Source: Symbiodinium sp. CCMP2592
Lineage: Eukaryota; Sar; Dinophyceae; Suessiales; Symbiodiniaceae
Reading direction: 5' to 3'
NCBI GenBank assembly: GCA_905221615.1
Contig: CAJNDT010000941.1
Span: 1 to 64,000, forward strand
DNA length: 64,000 bases
Every line of letters begins with the position of its first letter. Positions within the stretch are counted from its first letter, which is position 1. Below, piece after piece: positions 1 through 10,680 of the stretch. Under the pieces are notes generated by a model, which did no database searches, was not told where the DNA came from, and worked only from the letters and a program-made list of their open reading frames with translations. Both the position numbers and the translations under genes were made by a program.

Positions 1-1878
1 TCGCCGCACAAACAGAAATCCCCTTCACAGGTGCCGACACCAAAACCTAAACCGAAGGCACATCCACAGGGACCCATTCTTCCGTTACAACAAGATGAAG
101 AAGATTCTGAAGAAGAACTGGTCCCGGACGACCCCGGACAACCGTCCGCTCCTCCTCACACCTCTGGTTCACCAGAACCGGAGAGCGATGCCGAGTCAGA
201 AGACACAAGTTATTACTCTGATGAGGAAGGTGACCTGGTCGTAGATGAGAAGGACTGGATCCTTCTCACAGAAGAACAGAAACTGTGCAGTAACACAGGT
301 TCTTTCTCCATGCCTCGGTACATGCATGGCGGACCCGTAGACATCAGAGAGGTAACATCAAGATTGAGGTCAGACCGAACACGGTATAAACCCACCAAAA
401 GGTTCCGATCTGACATCCGTGAAGAGTATGATCTTCTCACGGAAGAGGACAAGGCCTTATCCCTAAGTTCCCCCAGGAACTCAGCAAATCTGACCCAGAA
501 GGCACAACGGAAGTAGGCAACCGCCAAGGAAAAGCGTGAGATGAAGAAACAGTTTGATGAAGCGAAAGCAGCAGAATATCAGAGCTGGCTAGACAATGAT
601 GTCTTTGAGCTCGTCGATACACGGAAACTCGGAAACATCCGAAATTATGTCACTGGTCGATGGGTCCTGACCCTAAAAAGAGATAAGGACGGAAACTTCC
701 TTAAGTGCAAGGCCCGATGGGTCCTAAGAGGTTTCCAGGATCGACAAAAGGACATACAGCAAACTGATAGTCCTGCTGCGAGTCGCCCAGGTTTCCGCTT
801 GGCGATTCAACTAGCAGCTAACAAGCTGTGGAGACTGACACACATCGACCTTAAGACTGCTTTTCTGCAGGGTGAAGCCTATGATGAGTCGAGAGACATA
901 ATCTGTCAGATTCCTCCTGAAGCAGGTTATCCTCCCTACATTGCAGCGAGGATGAAGAAACCCGCTTATGGACTTAACGATGCACCTCGAAGATGGTGGA
1001 ACATCGTTGATAAGGCAATCCTGTCTTACGGCCTGGTGCCAACCCGTGCGGATCGCTGTACATATGTTCTGTATGGTAAGAAGTCTGCAACAGCAGATGC
1101 TGAGCTCAAGAAGTCTCAGCCCAAGACCATGGAATCAGCGATTGACTATCTCCTAGATCCCATAGCAGGCAACAATGCCAAGGGTAGACAGGTACATGGA
1201 GTAGTCTGTTTACATGTAGATGACCGGTGCATGGCCGGTGATGACACCTTTCGTAAGGCCGTGATTGAATCGATCAAAAAGGAGTTTGCAGTCGGTTCTG
1301 AAGACACGAACGATATTATGTTTGTAGGACAGAGATTAGTCTGGAAGGATGCTACAGCATCAGTACCAGCACATATCTCAGTAAATCAGAACCTAGCTGT
1401 TTAAGCTCTAGAGGAAATTGTTTTTGATAAGAAGCTCAACAATGAGCAACAATGCACACCACAGCAGCACACTGCTTACAGAAGTGTTTTAGGACAGATC
1501 AACTGGCTACAAAGCCGGACTCAAGCTCACATCTGTTATCGCTTCAGTCGGTGTGCGAGTAAGGCTGCCAATCCTACTATCGGTGATATTCGAGAATTGA
1601 ACAAGCTTGTTAGGATTTTGAAGTCTACTGAAGTAGAACTGCGTTTTTGGCCGCTGAAAGGAAATCTCAGAATCCTCGGTTACCCTGATGCTTCCTACAG
1701 GAACAATGATGACAAATCATCTCAGAGAGCACATGTTATTTTCCTTGCTGAAGATCGAAATCCAAAGCTAAAGGGAATGAAACAATCAGCAGCAGCTGCT
1801 TCTTCCAAGAAGAACGATTTCTGTGAATCCTCTATTAAGGAAACATCCTCGAGAGGTAGAATGCCGCCACAGCGGTAG
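1..1878 (+). pseudogene. Ty1/copia-type pol fragment: reverse transcriptase and RNase H (degenerate)
   Basis: One reading frame runs from the window edge to 1878, broken only by TAG at 514 and TAA at 1402, so this is the 3' part of a copia pol gene with two stops. The first part (to ~516) is an acidic, Pro-rich linker. From 541 the RVT_2-type reverse transcriptase is clear: GRWVLTLKRD near residue 39, the catalytic Asp of HIDLKTAFLQGE at residue 103, YGLNDAPRRWW at 143-153, and LHVDD at 224-228 in place of the usual YVDD. After the second stop the same frame gives QINWLQSRTQAH and the RNase H-like GYPDASYRNNDDKSS (about 1678-1722). This enzyme would copy element RNA into cDNA in virus-like particles. 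Gag, protease and integrase lie outside the window or are lost. Family assignment is firm; the stops make this copy inactive. Confidence 0.9.
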
Positions 1879-1997
1879 CCTTCCTTGGAATTGATATCTC
1901 AACAGAGATTTACCGATTATTTTACTGCCAAGGAATATGGTGGTAGTCTCGTTTGCTGGTAGCACAACCATGTGCTGGATTTTCTATTTAGACTGTT

Positions 1998-2026
1998 TTC
2001 CGTCTAAAAGAAAATTTGTGTCTGCG
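1998..2026 (+). repeat. Polypurine-tract-like segment, copy 1
   Basis: TAAAAGAAAATT followed by GTGTCTG, 120 bp after the end of the RNase H frame. The match at 9359-9384 differs by a small indel and one base. A role as plus-strand primer site and LTR edge is inferred from position and composition. Confidence 0.5.
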
Positions 2027-2170
2027 CGCTGCGTTTTCATTAAGATCGGACATGTTCATGAGAATTATATGTTCTGTATCATCCGCAGCCGCTTTCAGCC
2101 TCGAGCCTCACAGCAATCAGCCTTTCGAGCTAACCAAGCGTTCCTGATCCTGTTTGGTCATTGTGCCGTA

Positions 2171-5100
2171 ATGAGCACACGATCAAACTTCCGTAGCCGT
2201 GATGGACACGCCCTGCCCAGGGCAGTGCAGGCGTACCATGAGCGACATCCACACATGGATAGCTCGTACCCCGAGTCTCGTCGGGAAGCATCACGTCGAA
2301 ACACCGAACACGGTGGACACCGAATTCATAAACGTGAGAAAAATCATGAGCCTCAATTCATCATCATGGATCACCAACAGGTGTTTAATCCGCATCCAAG
2401 AGATCTTGCTCAATTGATCTCACGATATGGCCATGCGAGTAGAGCAAGGCTCACTCTGAACTCCAGACATGGAGTCAGGCTCTACGAAGGAGTCCTTCAA
2501 GGACCATGGGACAACAGTCCCCTTGTATACTGGGATAACAACGTCGGTAATCACGCTCGTGATCCACGCCAGTTCTTTACGATGCTTGCACATCACCTTC
2601 AGACAGGCCTCCCACCGGAGGTAGAACAATGTGTGAGCCTTGATGGATCCGGAGAATATGACTATTCCTCCTCAGTGCCAAAACTGGCAGATGTAACAGG
2701 TCTCTGACCAGAGATGTGCTTCCACATTCTTTCCAAGACCAACAGAGTCGGAAGGTGGTTGGCACACTCAACAAGACACCTTCAGAACCAGCGCCCAGAT
2801 CTCTTTGCTGGCCAACACAATTATCTTCTGGACATGTTCAAGTTGGCCGCTGCAGAGCTCGCACAGTATACACCACAAGAGATCGCGCTTGGTGTCCTCC
2901 TCAACACTAAGTCTAGGTTTGTGGTCACCATGGTTTATAACAAAGATGGCAAGGCCGAAACCACAGATGCCGCCGTTCACATCCCACCGGATGCAAATGT
3001 GTTGACCATGAGCAAAATTTTCCTTTCGGCAGTGGGAGGACACGGTTCACGACGAACTCTACCAAGAGCTGAAGAACCAAATCCTGAAGAAGAGAGACCA
3101 AGGTCACACATGACCATCTCAGACTTCATGGCAACGGGGAGCAATCCAGTGCAGTCCCATGCACAGCGTCTCTCCACTAACGCGCCGAGGCCCGTCGGCA
3201 TGGAGGATTTTGTTCGACAGAACAACCCTTGTTACATCATGCATGCCACGGACATACAGGCATTATCCTCAATCCTGAGGCACGGTCTGGTACCATCAAA
3301 CCTCCTAGCGCAGGTGGTTACAGCACCAGATTTCCAAGCTCTTGTGAATGAAAACAGTCGTTCCAACAGGGACACTGTTCAGTTCTCAACGCTAAACCTG
3401 GCGAATCCCAATCCGACCATGTTGCGTGCCAACAAGGCACTGCTTCTAGTATTCGATGCAAATAACGTAGTGAACGAAGTCACAAACCTGTGGCAGTCGC
3501 AAGTAGGGATGTCTGCTACACCAGATGTAGTGCATGCCCGTACTCTTAGCGCCGTATTCGCACCCTCTGAAACACTCTGGGTATCATCGCAATACGATGA
3601 GCTCAAGAGCATCGGACCATGGTGGGCAGACCATTGCTCCGAACAGATGCCGTCAGCGACTTACGAGTCGAAGAAATGGTGCTCAAATTACGGCCGAGAA
3701 ATCGAATCGGCACTTCGAAAAGTGGCAAGGCGAAATCTGCCACCAGAGCCTCCCAAGGCTAGATCTTCTCACAAGAAGTCTTTTTCTCTGCCAAAGACAG
3801 AGGCTGACACAGCTCAAAACCTGGAGCAAACCGCTTCTGCAGGTGAGGTACCTCCGAAAACGGAGACTACTGCAAAGGAGATCCATCCGAGATCCAAGCT
3901 CGCCCGGCAGGCCGAGGCTGACAAGGATCCGGACAGTCTTATGGGACAGCTCTGGAACTCCGACGGCACAAGAAGCGCCACCGAAGTTCTTAAGATAACG
4001 ACAGGTCACAAACCTCCAGAACCTGTTCAGGATACTTCCGCCAACGTAGTTCCTCCCAAGGAAGAATCTTCTGGAACAGAGACGGAACCTGAGGAACCGG
4101 ATCCTAACCAGGATCATGACGAAGAATCAGACGATGAGTCGGCATCAAGCGAAAAGAGCTCAAAATCTTCGTCATCCTCAGAACTCCGAGTTTATGTTAA
4201 TCCGTCTCACAAGACGAACTCTGCACCTGCAGCGTCGGAGGAGAAGAAAGAATCTCCCACGGAAGAGATCACAGAGGAACTTAAGAAGGTCAAACTTGAC
4301 CAACCAAAGCCTGAAGCAGAATATGTTCAGAGTTCAGACGAAGAGCCACAGAAACCAAAATCTCCTAAAAAGGAGAAGGAGAAATTCCTAGTTCTCTTCG
4401 ATCCTGAAACAGAAAGTAATTATCGAGTCAACAGAAGCAAGCTCAACCTCGAATACGAGGAACCTGCTGATGAGGAAGATCTCGTAAGAGAACATGAGCG
4501 CATCAGCGCTCGACTTCGAGAAAATCGCAAGCACCGAATCTCAAAGTCATCGTCTAACCCGGCTATGCAAGAGGAAATGAAAGAGAGAATCTGGGTTAGT
4601 CGATGGAATCGAAAAATCCGAAGTCCACTCATGATCAAGGATTCTGAGGCTCCTGACGAAGAGGAGTGGGACAGACCCAGAGATCCGGCATCTTCCTCCT
4701 CTGAACCTCCTACCAAGGAGAGATTTGTAGGAGTACGCAGGACAGCCATGAGTCTTAACCAAAGGATACGGCTGATGACACGACCAGATAATCCTCTCTG
4801 CGATCTTTGCAATCAGCCTACAGGCTATTTTTGCTATTCCTGTGGTACGATTGTATGTGCAGACTGTCGACTTACCCCACAGGGTAAACAACAGATGTGC
4901 GAGTGCGTCTTGCCAATCGATTGCCTCGAGACCTCTAAAGTGTCAGCAGGAATGACATCAGAAGAGCGTCAGTTTTTATACGAGGCCATCCTCACACCTG
5001 AGGACGTAGATTTGGCAGTCCAGAAAATCAACATGTACTGTGACCACGCAAGGAATTTGTTCATGAGAGCCCATCCAGGCGTTGATCCATGTAGCTTTGA

Positions 5101-6649
5101 TGATATTAGGAATAATCCTCCTAATACTTACACCAGCTCCACAGAGGCTCCAACCCTGGAGGAATACAAGAGCATCAACAAGGGTCACATCAATATCAAG
5201 GACTCCAGAACAAGCCACCCGGCGTCTTTTCTCTCTCTTACTGGCTACGAAGACAAACTGGTGCTCGACGCACATTACGAGATAGTTCGTAATAGGATGG
5301 CCGGTGTTAACGAAAAGAGAGAACACATAGAGGGCTCAAACCCAGACAGCGTATCACTAAGCCTAGTGGTATGCAACTGGGGAAATATGGATCGAGCGCC
5401 GGTGCCAGCAGGGAATCCCAAAAAGAAACTCAAACCTGAGAAGGGATTCGATTACCACCCTCTTATTGACATGTGCTTCAACAATTCAGCACATATTACC
5501 CTCGTACTCGAGGCAGGAGCACTTGCGTCAAAGTATTCGATCGCAACCATGCGAAAACATGAATACAGAGGGATGCTAATCCATTCTCCTCCCAAGGAGC
5601 CTGAGGCACCCTCAATGTATATTGGAGTCAAGGGTGACCCAACAACAGACATCTCTCTCGTCCACCACTTTTACCGTCACCGAACAATGAAGCCTAAAGC
5701 TGGTGGTCCCAAGAAGCGACTGTGGGCATGCCACGGTGCGGTATGCCGCCTCACCTTTGGGTACCACAGTACCATCAAGGAGGCAAAAGAATGGGTCCAC
5801 CCATATTCCGGCCAGAGGATGACGAGAGATGAGTTCATGAAGATTATCGGATATGACCCTCTCAAGGGTAAAAATCCTGACAAGGATGGACCCACTGATG
5901 GCTCTTACCTCTCACCAGAGGCGTGTCTGACAATGTCGGACCTCGACCCTGCGCCGGTTCTCTGTGAATGGAACGGCCATGTCGAGGGTGATGAGCCACC
6001 AGAGGAAGACTTTGAGTCATACGCAGAGATCTTCTCACAAGAAGCATCAAACGATCTTGACGAGATGTGGTGTACAAAAGGGCCTTACAAGGTCATCACC
6101 ATCGCGATCGTCCATTTCAACTCATACATGACTCATAAGGAAGAACAGAGGCGCGAACTGGTGAACGCGTTCCTCAACGAGGTTCTCCCTTTCAAACCGG
6201 ATGTAATTGCGGGGGATCTCAATAATATTGCGTCGAGGCTCACCTTAAAAGGTGGAGACGTTCACCCGCGAAACGGTTTGTTTTCTCTATACCTGGAGAA
6301 GAAACTTGCAGCATTCAACAGAATAGCAGGAAGGCACTCACAAGTGCGACACCTCTGCTTGAACAACTCTGACCAGCACAGACTGGCACGTGCAGATCGT
6401 CTACCGCCGGACCCGGCGAAGAAAGTTGCTGACCTCGACTGTATCAACAGTTATATCCTTGACTGGAGTAAAACGCCGCACACGGCGTCACCTAGTCCAA
6501 GAGATGCTACACCTGCCGCCGAAAGAACATACTGGGAACGAGTCTCAGATATGTGGCAGGACATGAACAAAACAGGGATATCGATATCCGTCTGTTTGTC
6601 TCAGTCAAGCAGTACTATTCAACTTTTTCTAACCTTGACCTCTGGTTGA
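2171..6649 (+). pseudogene. Large retroelement-linked polyprotein with Tpt1/KptA-like and EEP-nuclease-like regions
   Basis: The frame opens at ATG 2171 and runs to ~6590, with a single TGA at 2705 just before 2714. Nothing recognisable is seen in the N-terminal ~350 residues. At 3218-3600 MHATDIQALSSILRHGL, then a QFSTL segment, ALLLVFDAN and FAPSETLWVSSQ follow the order expected of an RNA 2'-phosphotransferase (Tpt1/KptA) fold, which removes a splice-junction 2'-phosphate using NAD. The middle (3720-4700) is a long acidic/Ser-rich linker. At 4795-4910 there is a Cys-rich knuckle (CDLCNQ...CYSCG...CADC). The C-terminal third (5360-6500) has VVCNWGN, AIVHFNSYMTH and DVIAGDLNN, resembling an endonuclease/exonuclease/phosphatase core. 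From ~6560 the sense frame continues in another frame (6553-7119). Both domain calls are by motif only; enzymatic activity is unproven. Confidence 0.65.
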
Positions 6650-7119
6650 GTCCCTCTGACAAAGATTGGCACAGCCCTTTGGGCTTCACGATACAACCAA
6701 TCCTTACAAAAGGGAAACACAACCGGTCAGATGCCCAGGTTCAGAAGATCGCTGACAAGCGACAGGCTTACAAGCAGCGTAATGCTGAATACTGGGATTA
6801 CAAAGACTCATTTGTGTATTCATCCGGCAACAGCTGGTACGACAGACAGCAACCACAAGGTAGCTATCACAGATATGGAAGATTCTGGGAAAGGCCACAG
6901 CCTGAACGTCCCAGCGAGCCTGAAGGCTCTCCTCCAAGAAGGAGCCAGGCATCATCGTCCTCTTCACAACAAGATCTACCAAGATCAAGGTCCAGACCTC
7001 AAAGAACCAATATTGTTGACAAGCTCAACATGTCTTTGGAAGAGCTGGATGGACTAGAAGAAGAACCGTCACAACAAAAAGTGACATCGAAGAACACGAA
7101 AGAGAAACATCAAACTTGA
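6553..7119 (+). pseudogene. Frameshifted continuation of the EEP-like polyprotein
   Basis: The upstream frame degenerates after DMWQDMNKT, whereas this frame carries on sensibly (DIDIRLFVSVKQYYSTFSNLDLW, then SDKDWHSPLGFTIQP). One frameshift near 6560-6590 therefore separates them. The tail is Arg/Ser/Pro/Gln-rich and low in complexity (SPPRRSQASSSSSQQ). No domain is recognised. The stop TGA (7117-7119) shares its last base with the ATG of the next ORF, an arrangement that could allow reinitiation or frameshifting, though decay is just as likely. No independent promoter or start is supported; treat it as part of the preceding gene. Confidence 0.55.
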
Positions 7120-9074
7120 TGTCTGCTCAGAGAGATGAAGAGGAACAAGAGGACGAATCCTCCAGCCGGAGGAGAAGAAGGAAGGCATCACGCCCACCGT
7201 CTGCTCCGAGCGGCAAGGCACTCAGAACAGCTGCCACAGCAGCGGGGTTGTCGGGCTGGTTCGGACACCGTAACCACGGTGGAGCGAACGCAGAGTCTAT
7301 CAAGACTGATGAACCTTCACTTCCCAACTCACTAACCAGTGAGCAAGACTTCTCCGTCTTCAGCATCGCGTGGAATGTGTTTCTGCTGCTAATGGGCCTA
7401 CACTGGATGTGGAAGCAGTTCACCAGGGCTCCCATCAGATGTATGGACCGCCAACAATCAAATGCAAAAGCAGCAGCGAAACGACCACCACCATTTCTCG
7501 AACCCGAGGATGAACCACAGACGCGTGAACCTTTAGGACCCAACAGGGTCAATTCTGGAGAAACAACGGATTTGCGACCTGTGTGGCACACTTCCCGAAG
7601 CGAAGTCTACCATCTTTCAGACAGCTGTTACCAGCTCAAGCAAGCAAAAGATGTTTCAAGGAAGGTGCTGTGTAAAACCTGCCTCCAGGCAGTACAAGTT
7701 GCGGAGATTCGCAGGAACGATCCTTTTCAAAGAGGTGATACACGATCACGTGGCACCGAAAGGGACATTGAACGGTTTCAAACCTATGACGATGCAAGTA
7801 CTACTCCTCATATGAGGCAATTATTCAGTGATGCATTGCATTCACAAATGGCCGAAGAAGCCATGCAGATTACCTATACATCAATCCCTAAGGGATCCTC
7901 GGCAAGAGCCAGAGGTACATCTGCACTCGCAAGTGCCTCATCGTCGTCAGTGCCCAAGGCAATGCCACCAGTGCCTAACAAGGCAAACATGTCACCTCCA
8001 CCTAAGACTCCTCCGCCAAAGGCGAAAGGAACAGTACCTTCAGATCCTCCGAGACCAAAAGGTCCTACCAGAAGAGGAGGTCAAAATCGGCGCATTCAAC
8101 GAAAAGCAGCTAGAGAAGCCCATAACAGTGGACTCTGCAACCATGCAGACGCTGCACTTGGCGAAGCCAATCAAGGCCAGGCCATTAACACTATGTGCCG
8201 AAACATGGCAGTAAGACACGTCAGCTCTATCGATGCAACGGTAGAAGCAGCCGAGCAGTTTACACAACGCGTGCAACAGCACGTAGAAACATATGATGAA
8301 GAGGAACCGTGGAGCACGGAGTTTCTACCAGTCGTGGAAGTCCTATTCAGGAACTTGAGCAGCGACGAAACAACTGTCATACATGACAATCATACGGCAA
8401 CTATGCCTATTCAGAAATATCTCGACCTCCTCAGAATCGCACAATCATTGCGAAACTCTATCCAGAGAGACAAGGAGGAAAGAAAGGATCATCTTGACAC
8501 CATCCAAGATACTCTATCCAGAGTGGAAATCCTTCTAACAGCACTGAAGGACTCAAAAACAGTCTTCAATCAATTGGTCCATTCCTCACTAGAGATAGAG
8601 CGAAGACATAAAAACCTCAAAAATGTCCTTGAGACACTTTTTGACGACCAAAGCTCTGAGGAAGACCAGTCAGAATCTGACCATGAAGAAGTCCTAACTC
8701 CTTCTGCAGCACAGTACTGGAACAGCCTTCATGCCCACGCCTTATCTCCCTCAGGAGATGAAAGTGAAAGATCATGGGCGTCCTCAGACGGACAGCTTGA
8801 AAGAAGAAGGGCCGAACGGGCAAAGGCTAAGCAGCCACAACCGGCTAAAGCCGAGGCAACTCCAATCAGCTCACAAGCTGCACCAAAGGCCGAGCCAAAG
8901 GCGACTACATCCAACCATGGATATGAAACTGCAGACGCCGCCTTCACCAGGGCTGAGAACAGATTACTCGGAATCTTTTCAAGTTCCGAAGAAGATCACT
9001 CAGACCCGGATGAACCACATCCGAACGTCTATGCTCGAGCCTATGATCCAAACCTGGATCCAAATCTGAGATAA
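7119..9074 (+). CDS. Acidic membrane-anchored protein downstream of the copia-type polyprotein
   Basis: The ATG at 7119 overlaps the previous stop by one base and the frame is uninterrupted for about 650 codons. The N-terminus is charged (EEEQEDESSSRRRRRK). One hydrophobic segment (FSVFSIAWNVFLLLMGLHWMW, ~residues 82-102) can span a membrane. Next comes a compact His/Cys motif, VWHTSRSEVYHLSDSCYQL...RKVLCKTCLQAV (~residues 155-192), which could bind zinc. Then a Pro/Lys-rich linker, a helical stretch (8400-8640) and a long acidic C-terminus. No enzyme domain is recognised. Position before the second purine tract suggests it is the last ORF of the element. Function unknown. Confidence 0.6.
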   Translation: MSAQRDEEEQEDESSSRRRRRKASRPPSAPSGKALRTAATAAGLSGWFGHRNHGGANAESIKTDEPSLPNSLTSEQDFSVFSIAWNVFLLLMGLHWMWKQFTRAPIRCMDRQQSNAKAAAKRPPPFLEPEDEPQTREPLGPNRVNSGETTDLRPVWHTSRSEVYHLSDSCYQLKQAKDVSRKVLCKTCLQAVQVAEIRRNDPFQRGDTRSRGTERDIERFQTYDDASTTPHMRQLFSDALHSQMAEEAMQITYTSIPKGSSARARGTSALASASSSSVPKAMPPVPNKANMSPPPKTPPPKAKGTVPSDPPRPKGPTRRGGQNRRIQRKAAREAHNSGLCNHADAALGEANQGQAINTMCRNMAVRHVSSIDATVEAAEQFTQRVQQHVETYDEEEPWSTEFLPVVEVLFRNLSSDETTVIHDNHTATMPIQKYLDLLRIAQSLRNSIQRDKEERKDHLDTIQDTLSRVEILLTALKDSKTVFNQLVHSSLEIERRHKNLKNVLETLFDDQSSEEDQSESDHEEVLTPSAAQYWNSLHAHALSPSGDESERSWASSDGQLERRRAERAKAKQPQPAKAEATPISSQAAPKAEPKATTSNHGYETADAAFTRAENRLLGIFSSSEEDHSDPDEPHPNVYARAYDPNLDPNLR

Positions 9075-9358
9075 GGAAAATCTCAGAGTTTCACAACAGT
9101 GACTCACAAGGCTCTAACAAGAGCACAGTGAAGGGCTGCATAATTCGATAGAAGAACATTACCAGACCTGATCCTGTACAGACGATCTCTCTGACCAATG
9201 TGCATGAAAGAGTTCAAAAGGAGTGATTTCAAGAGTGACTTCAACAGTGTACTTCAGTGCTATACCTAGCATAAACAATATGCTGTTTTTATCATGAGTC
9301 CAAACTCCGCAACTGTGACAGTGGGCATAATAGTATATGTGTGAATGTGCGGCCATGC

Positions 9359-9384
9359 TTCCGGTAAAAGAAAATTAGTGTCTG
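9359..9384 (+). repeat. Polypurine-tract-like segment, copy 2
   Basis: TTCCGGTAAAAGAAAATTAGTGTCTG, ~285 bp after the stop at 9074. It matches the segment at 1998-2024 and probably marks the end of the internal region of the second retroelement block. Confidence 0.5.
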
Positions 9385-9982
9385 TTTGTTTGCGTAAACC
9401 TCTAAAGGGGTAGCTCTAACAGGTACCTACAGCAATGGCTGCATGCTCATACATATACATTCCGCTGCCCATTGGCTCACAGTGGTTTTACCATATTGAG
9501 ACAAGACAAGCTCTCCTTGCGTAGCAAGACAAAACAACTACTGTCCGTGTGCAGGGCGCTGCCCTTTGATCCTTAGGGAATAAACTGGTCATACACCTCC
9601 TAACAAGGAGCATTTCCTTGTGGGTGTATCGGCTCACCCCCCCTTAAAGGGGGGCTTCAAGGGGGGCTTAAGCCCCCCTTTGTCAAAGGGGGTGGGGCCC
9701 ATCCTCGCGCAAGGTCTCGACAAGAGGCATTGCCCCTTGAACGGTTGCTATCCCGGTGCGAGGCTGCCATGGTACCCGCAGCTCCGCCCCTCCTGCAGGA
9801 CCTCGTTCTACATAGCGTGAACACCTTGTGCCGCGAAGGCAAGGTCTTCCTCACCATCGTAGATGACTTGCGTTGCACTTCACAAGCTTGACGGCAACTA
9901 ACTGGTGCTCCCTGATGCTTCATGCCAGACATGCACTGCCAAGTGGGAAAAGTTAGAGTCGACGAGCAGCTTGCGTTGTAGT
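9385..9982. other. Non-coding stretch with a GC-rich palindrome
   Basis: No supported gene. Inside lies a G/C-tract cluster (9637-9700) described separately. The first ~200 bp may be LTR remnant, judging only by the purine tract before it. Confidence 0.5.
9637..9681. repeat. G6/C6 palindromic hairpins
   Basis: Two adjacent self-complementary blocks. CCCCCCCTTAAAGGGGGG spans 9637-9654. AAGGGGGGC-TTAA-GCCCCCCTT spans 9659-9680 and is a perfect 22-bp palindrome. A further AAAGGGGGTGGGG follows. The strands could form stable hairpins or G-rich structures. No terminator or operator function can be claimed. Confidence 0.8.
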
Positions 9983-10052
9983 CTTGCTTCTATCTCATGT
10001 GTAGTGGTTGCTGTGTGGTTGTGCTCCTCCTATTCGCAGCGCTGCTTGTCGT
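9983..10052 (+). repeat. Isolated unit of the 74-bp minisatellite
   Basis: TCTTGCTTCTATCTCATGTG followed by GGTTGCTGTGTGG...CTATTCGCAGCGCT matches one dimer unit of the array that begins ~630 bp downstream, so the array once extended further or was split. Confidence 0.75.
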
Positions 10053-10680
10053 GAGTTTGTTGTTTTGGTCGACAGTGTTTTCAGTAAGTACTTGAGCTTG
10101 CATTGCTTCGCCCTGCGCCGCACTGCTAGCTCAAGCTGTCGACCCGGATCGATTCCGTATATAGCTTTTTTTTTTCACGCATTTTACGCAGGGCTTCAGC
10201 TTGGGTTTGCTTTGCATTTCTAGTCTTACTTTGACTTTTTCTTGCTTCGCTAGTCTTCTAGCTTTGCTCCACCTGCTCCGCGCCATGGGCCGCCAAGGAC
10301 AACTCAAACGGCCGCGCACCGAGCCCGCAGTCGCATCTGCTAGCACCGCAGTGCATTCGCCTTCACATGCTCAGCTTGTTGTTGCTCGATGGGCCCTGTG
10401 GCGCAGCTTCCCAGGGTCTTTCAGCATGCCCAGCACAGCTACGTCACGTGGCTGGAGTGCATTGAATCGGCCCGCTCGGCAGGCTACTTGCTCGGCTTTC
10501 TCTGCTTTTACGATTGCCGGTGTCTGGCTCAGCTCTGCATCGCTTCTCACAGGCATCTTTGCACCTCCTGGGATGTGTCTCCCTCTTGCAGACGCATTCT
10601 GCTCAGCGTCGCATTTCGCATCGGTACCCAGCCTGAGGTCTTCTGCTGGCGTTACCAACAGCCCCGACCCTATCCCTGTG
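10053..10680. other. Spacer between isolated unit and main array
   Basis: Open frames exist (for example 10201-10755) but show no recognised domain, and they continue into the repeat array. I see no supported gene. Confidence 0.4.

Larger units (their letters stand above)
1..9390 (+). mobile_element. Composite copia-type retroelement region
   Basis: The RT-RNase H block (to 1878) is followed on the same strand by a polyprotein block (2171-9074). Each block ends in a near-identical purine-rich segment, TTCCG(TC/G)TAAAAGAAAATT(T/A)GTGTCTG, at 1998-2024 and 9359-9384. Such a segment suits a polypurine tract next to the start of a 3' LTR. Two readings fit: two related elements lying head to tail, or one element whose extra ORFs were placed downstream of RT-RH. 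No full LTR pair can be delimited by eye. Grouping the two blocks as one family is inference. Confidence 0.55.

Noticed and set aside
2191..2198. CCGTAGCC, resembling the start of the dinoflagellate spliced leader
   Set aside because: Only 8-9 bases match; the following bases (GTGATGG) do not fit the spliced-leader sequence.
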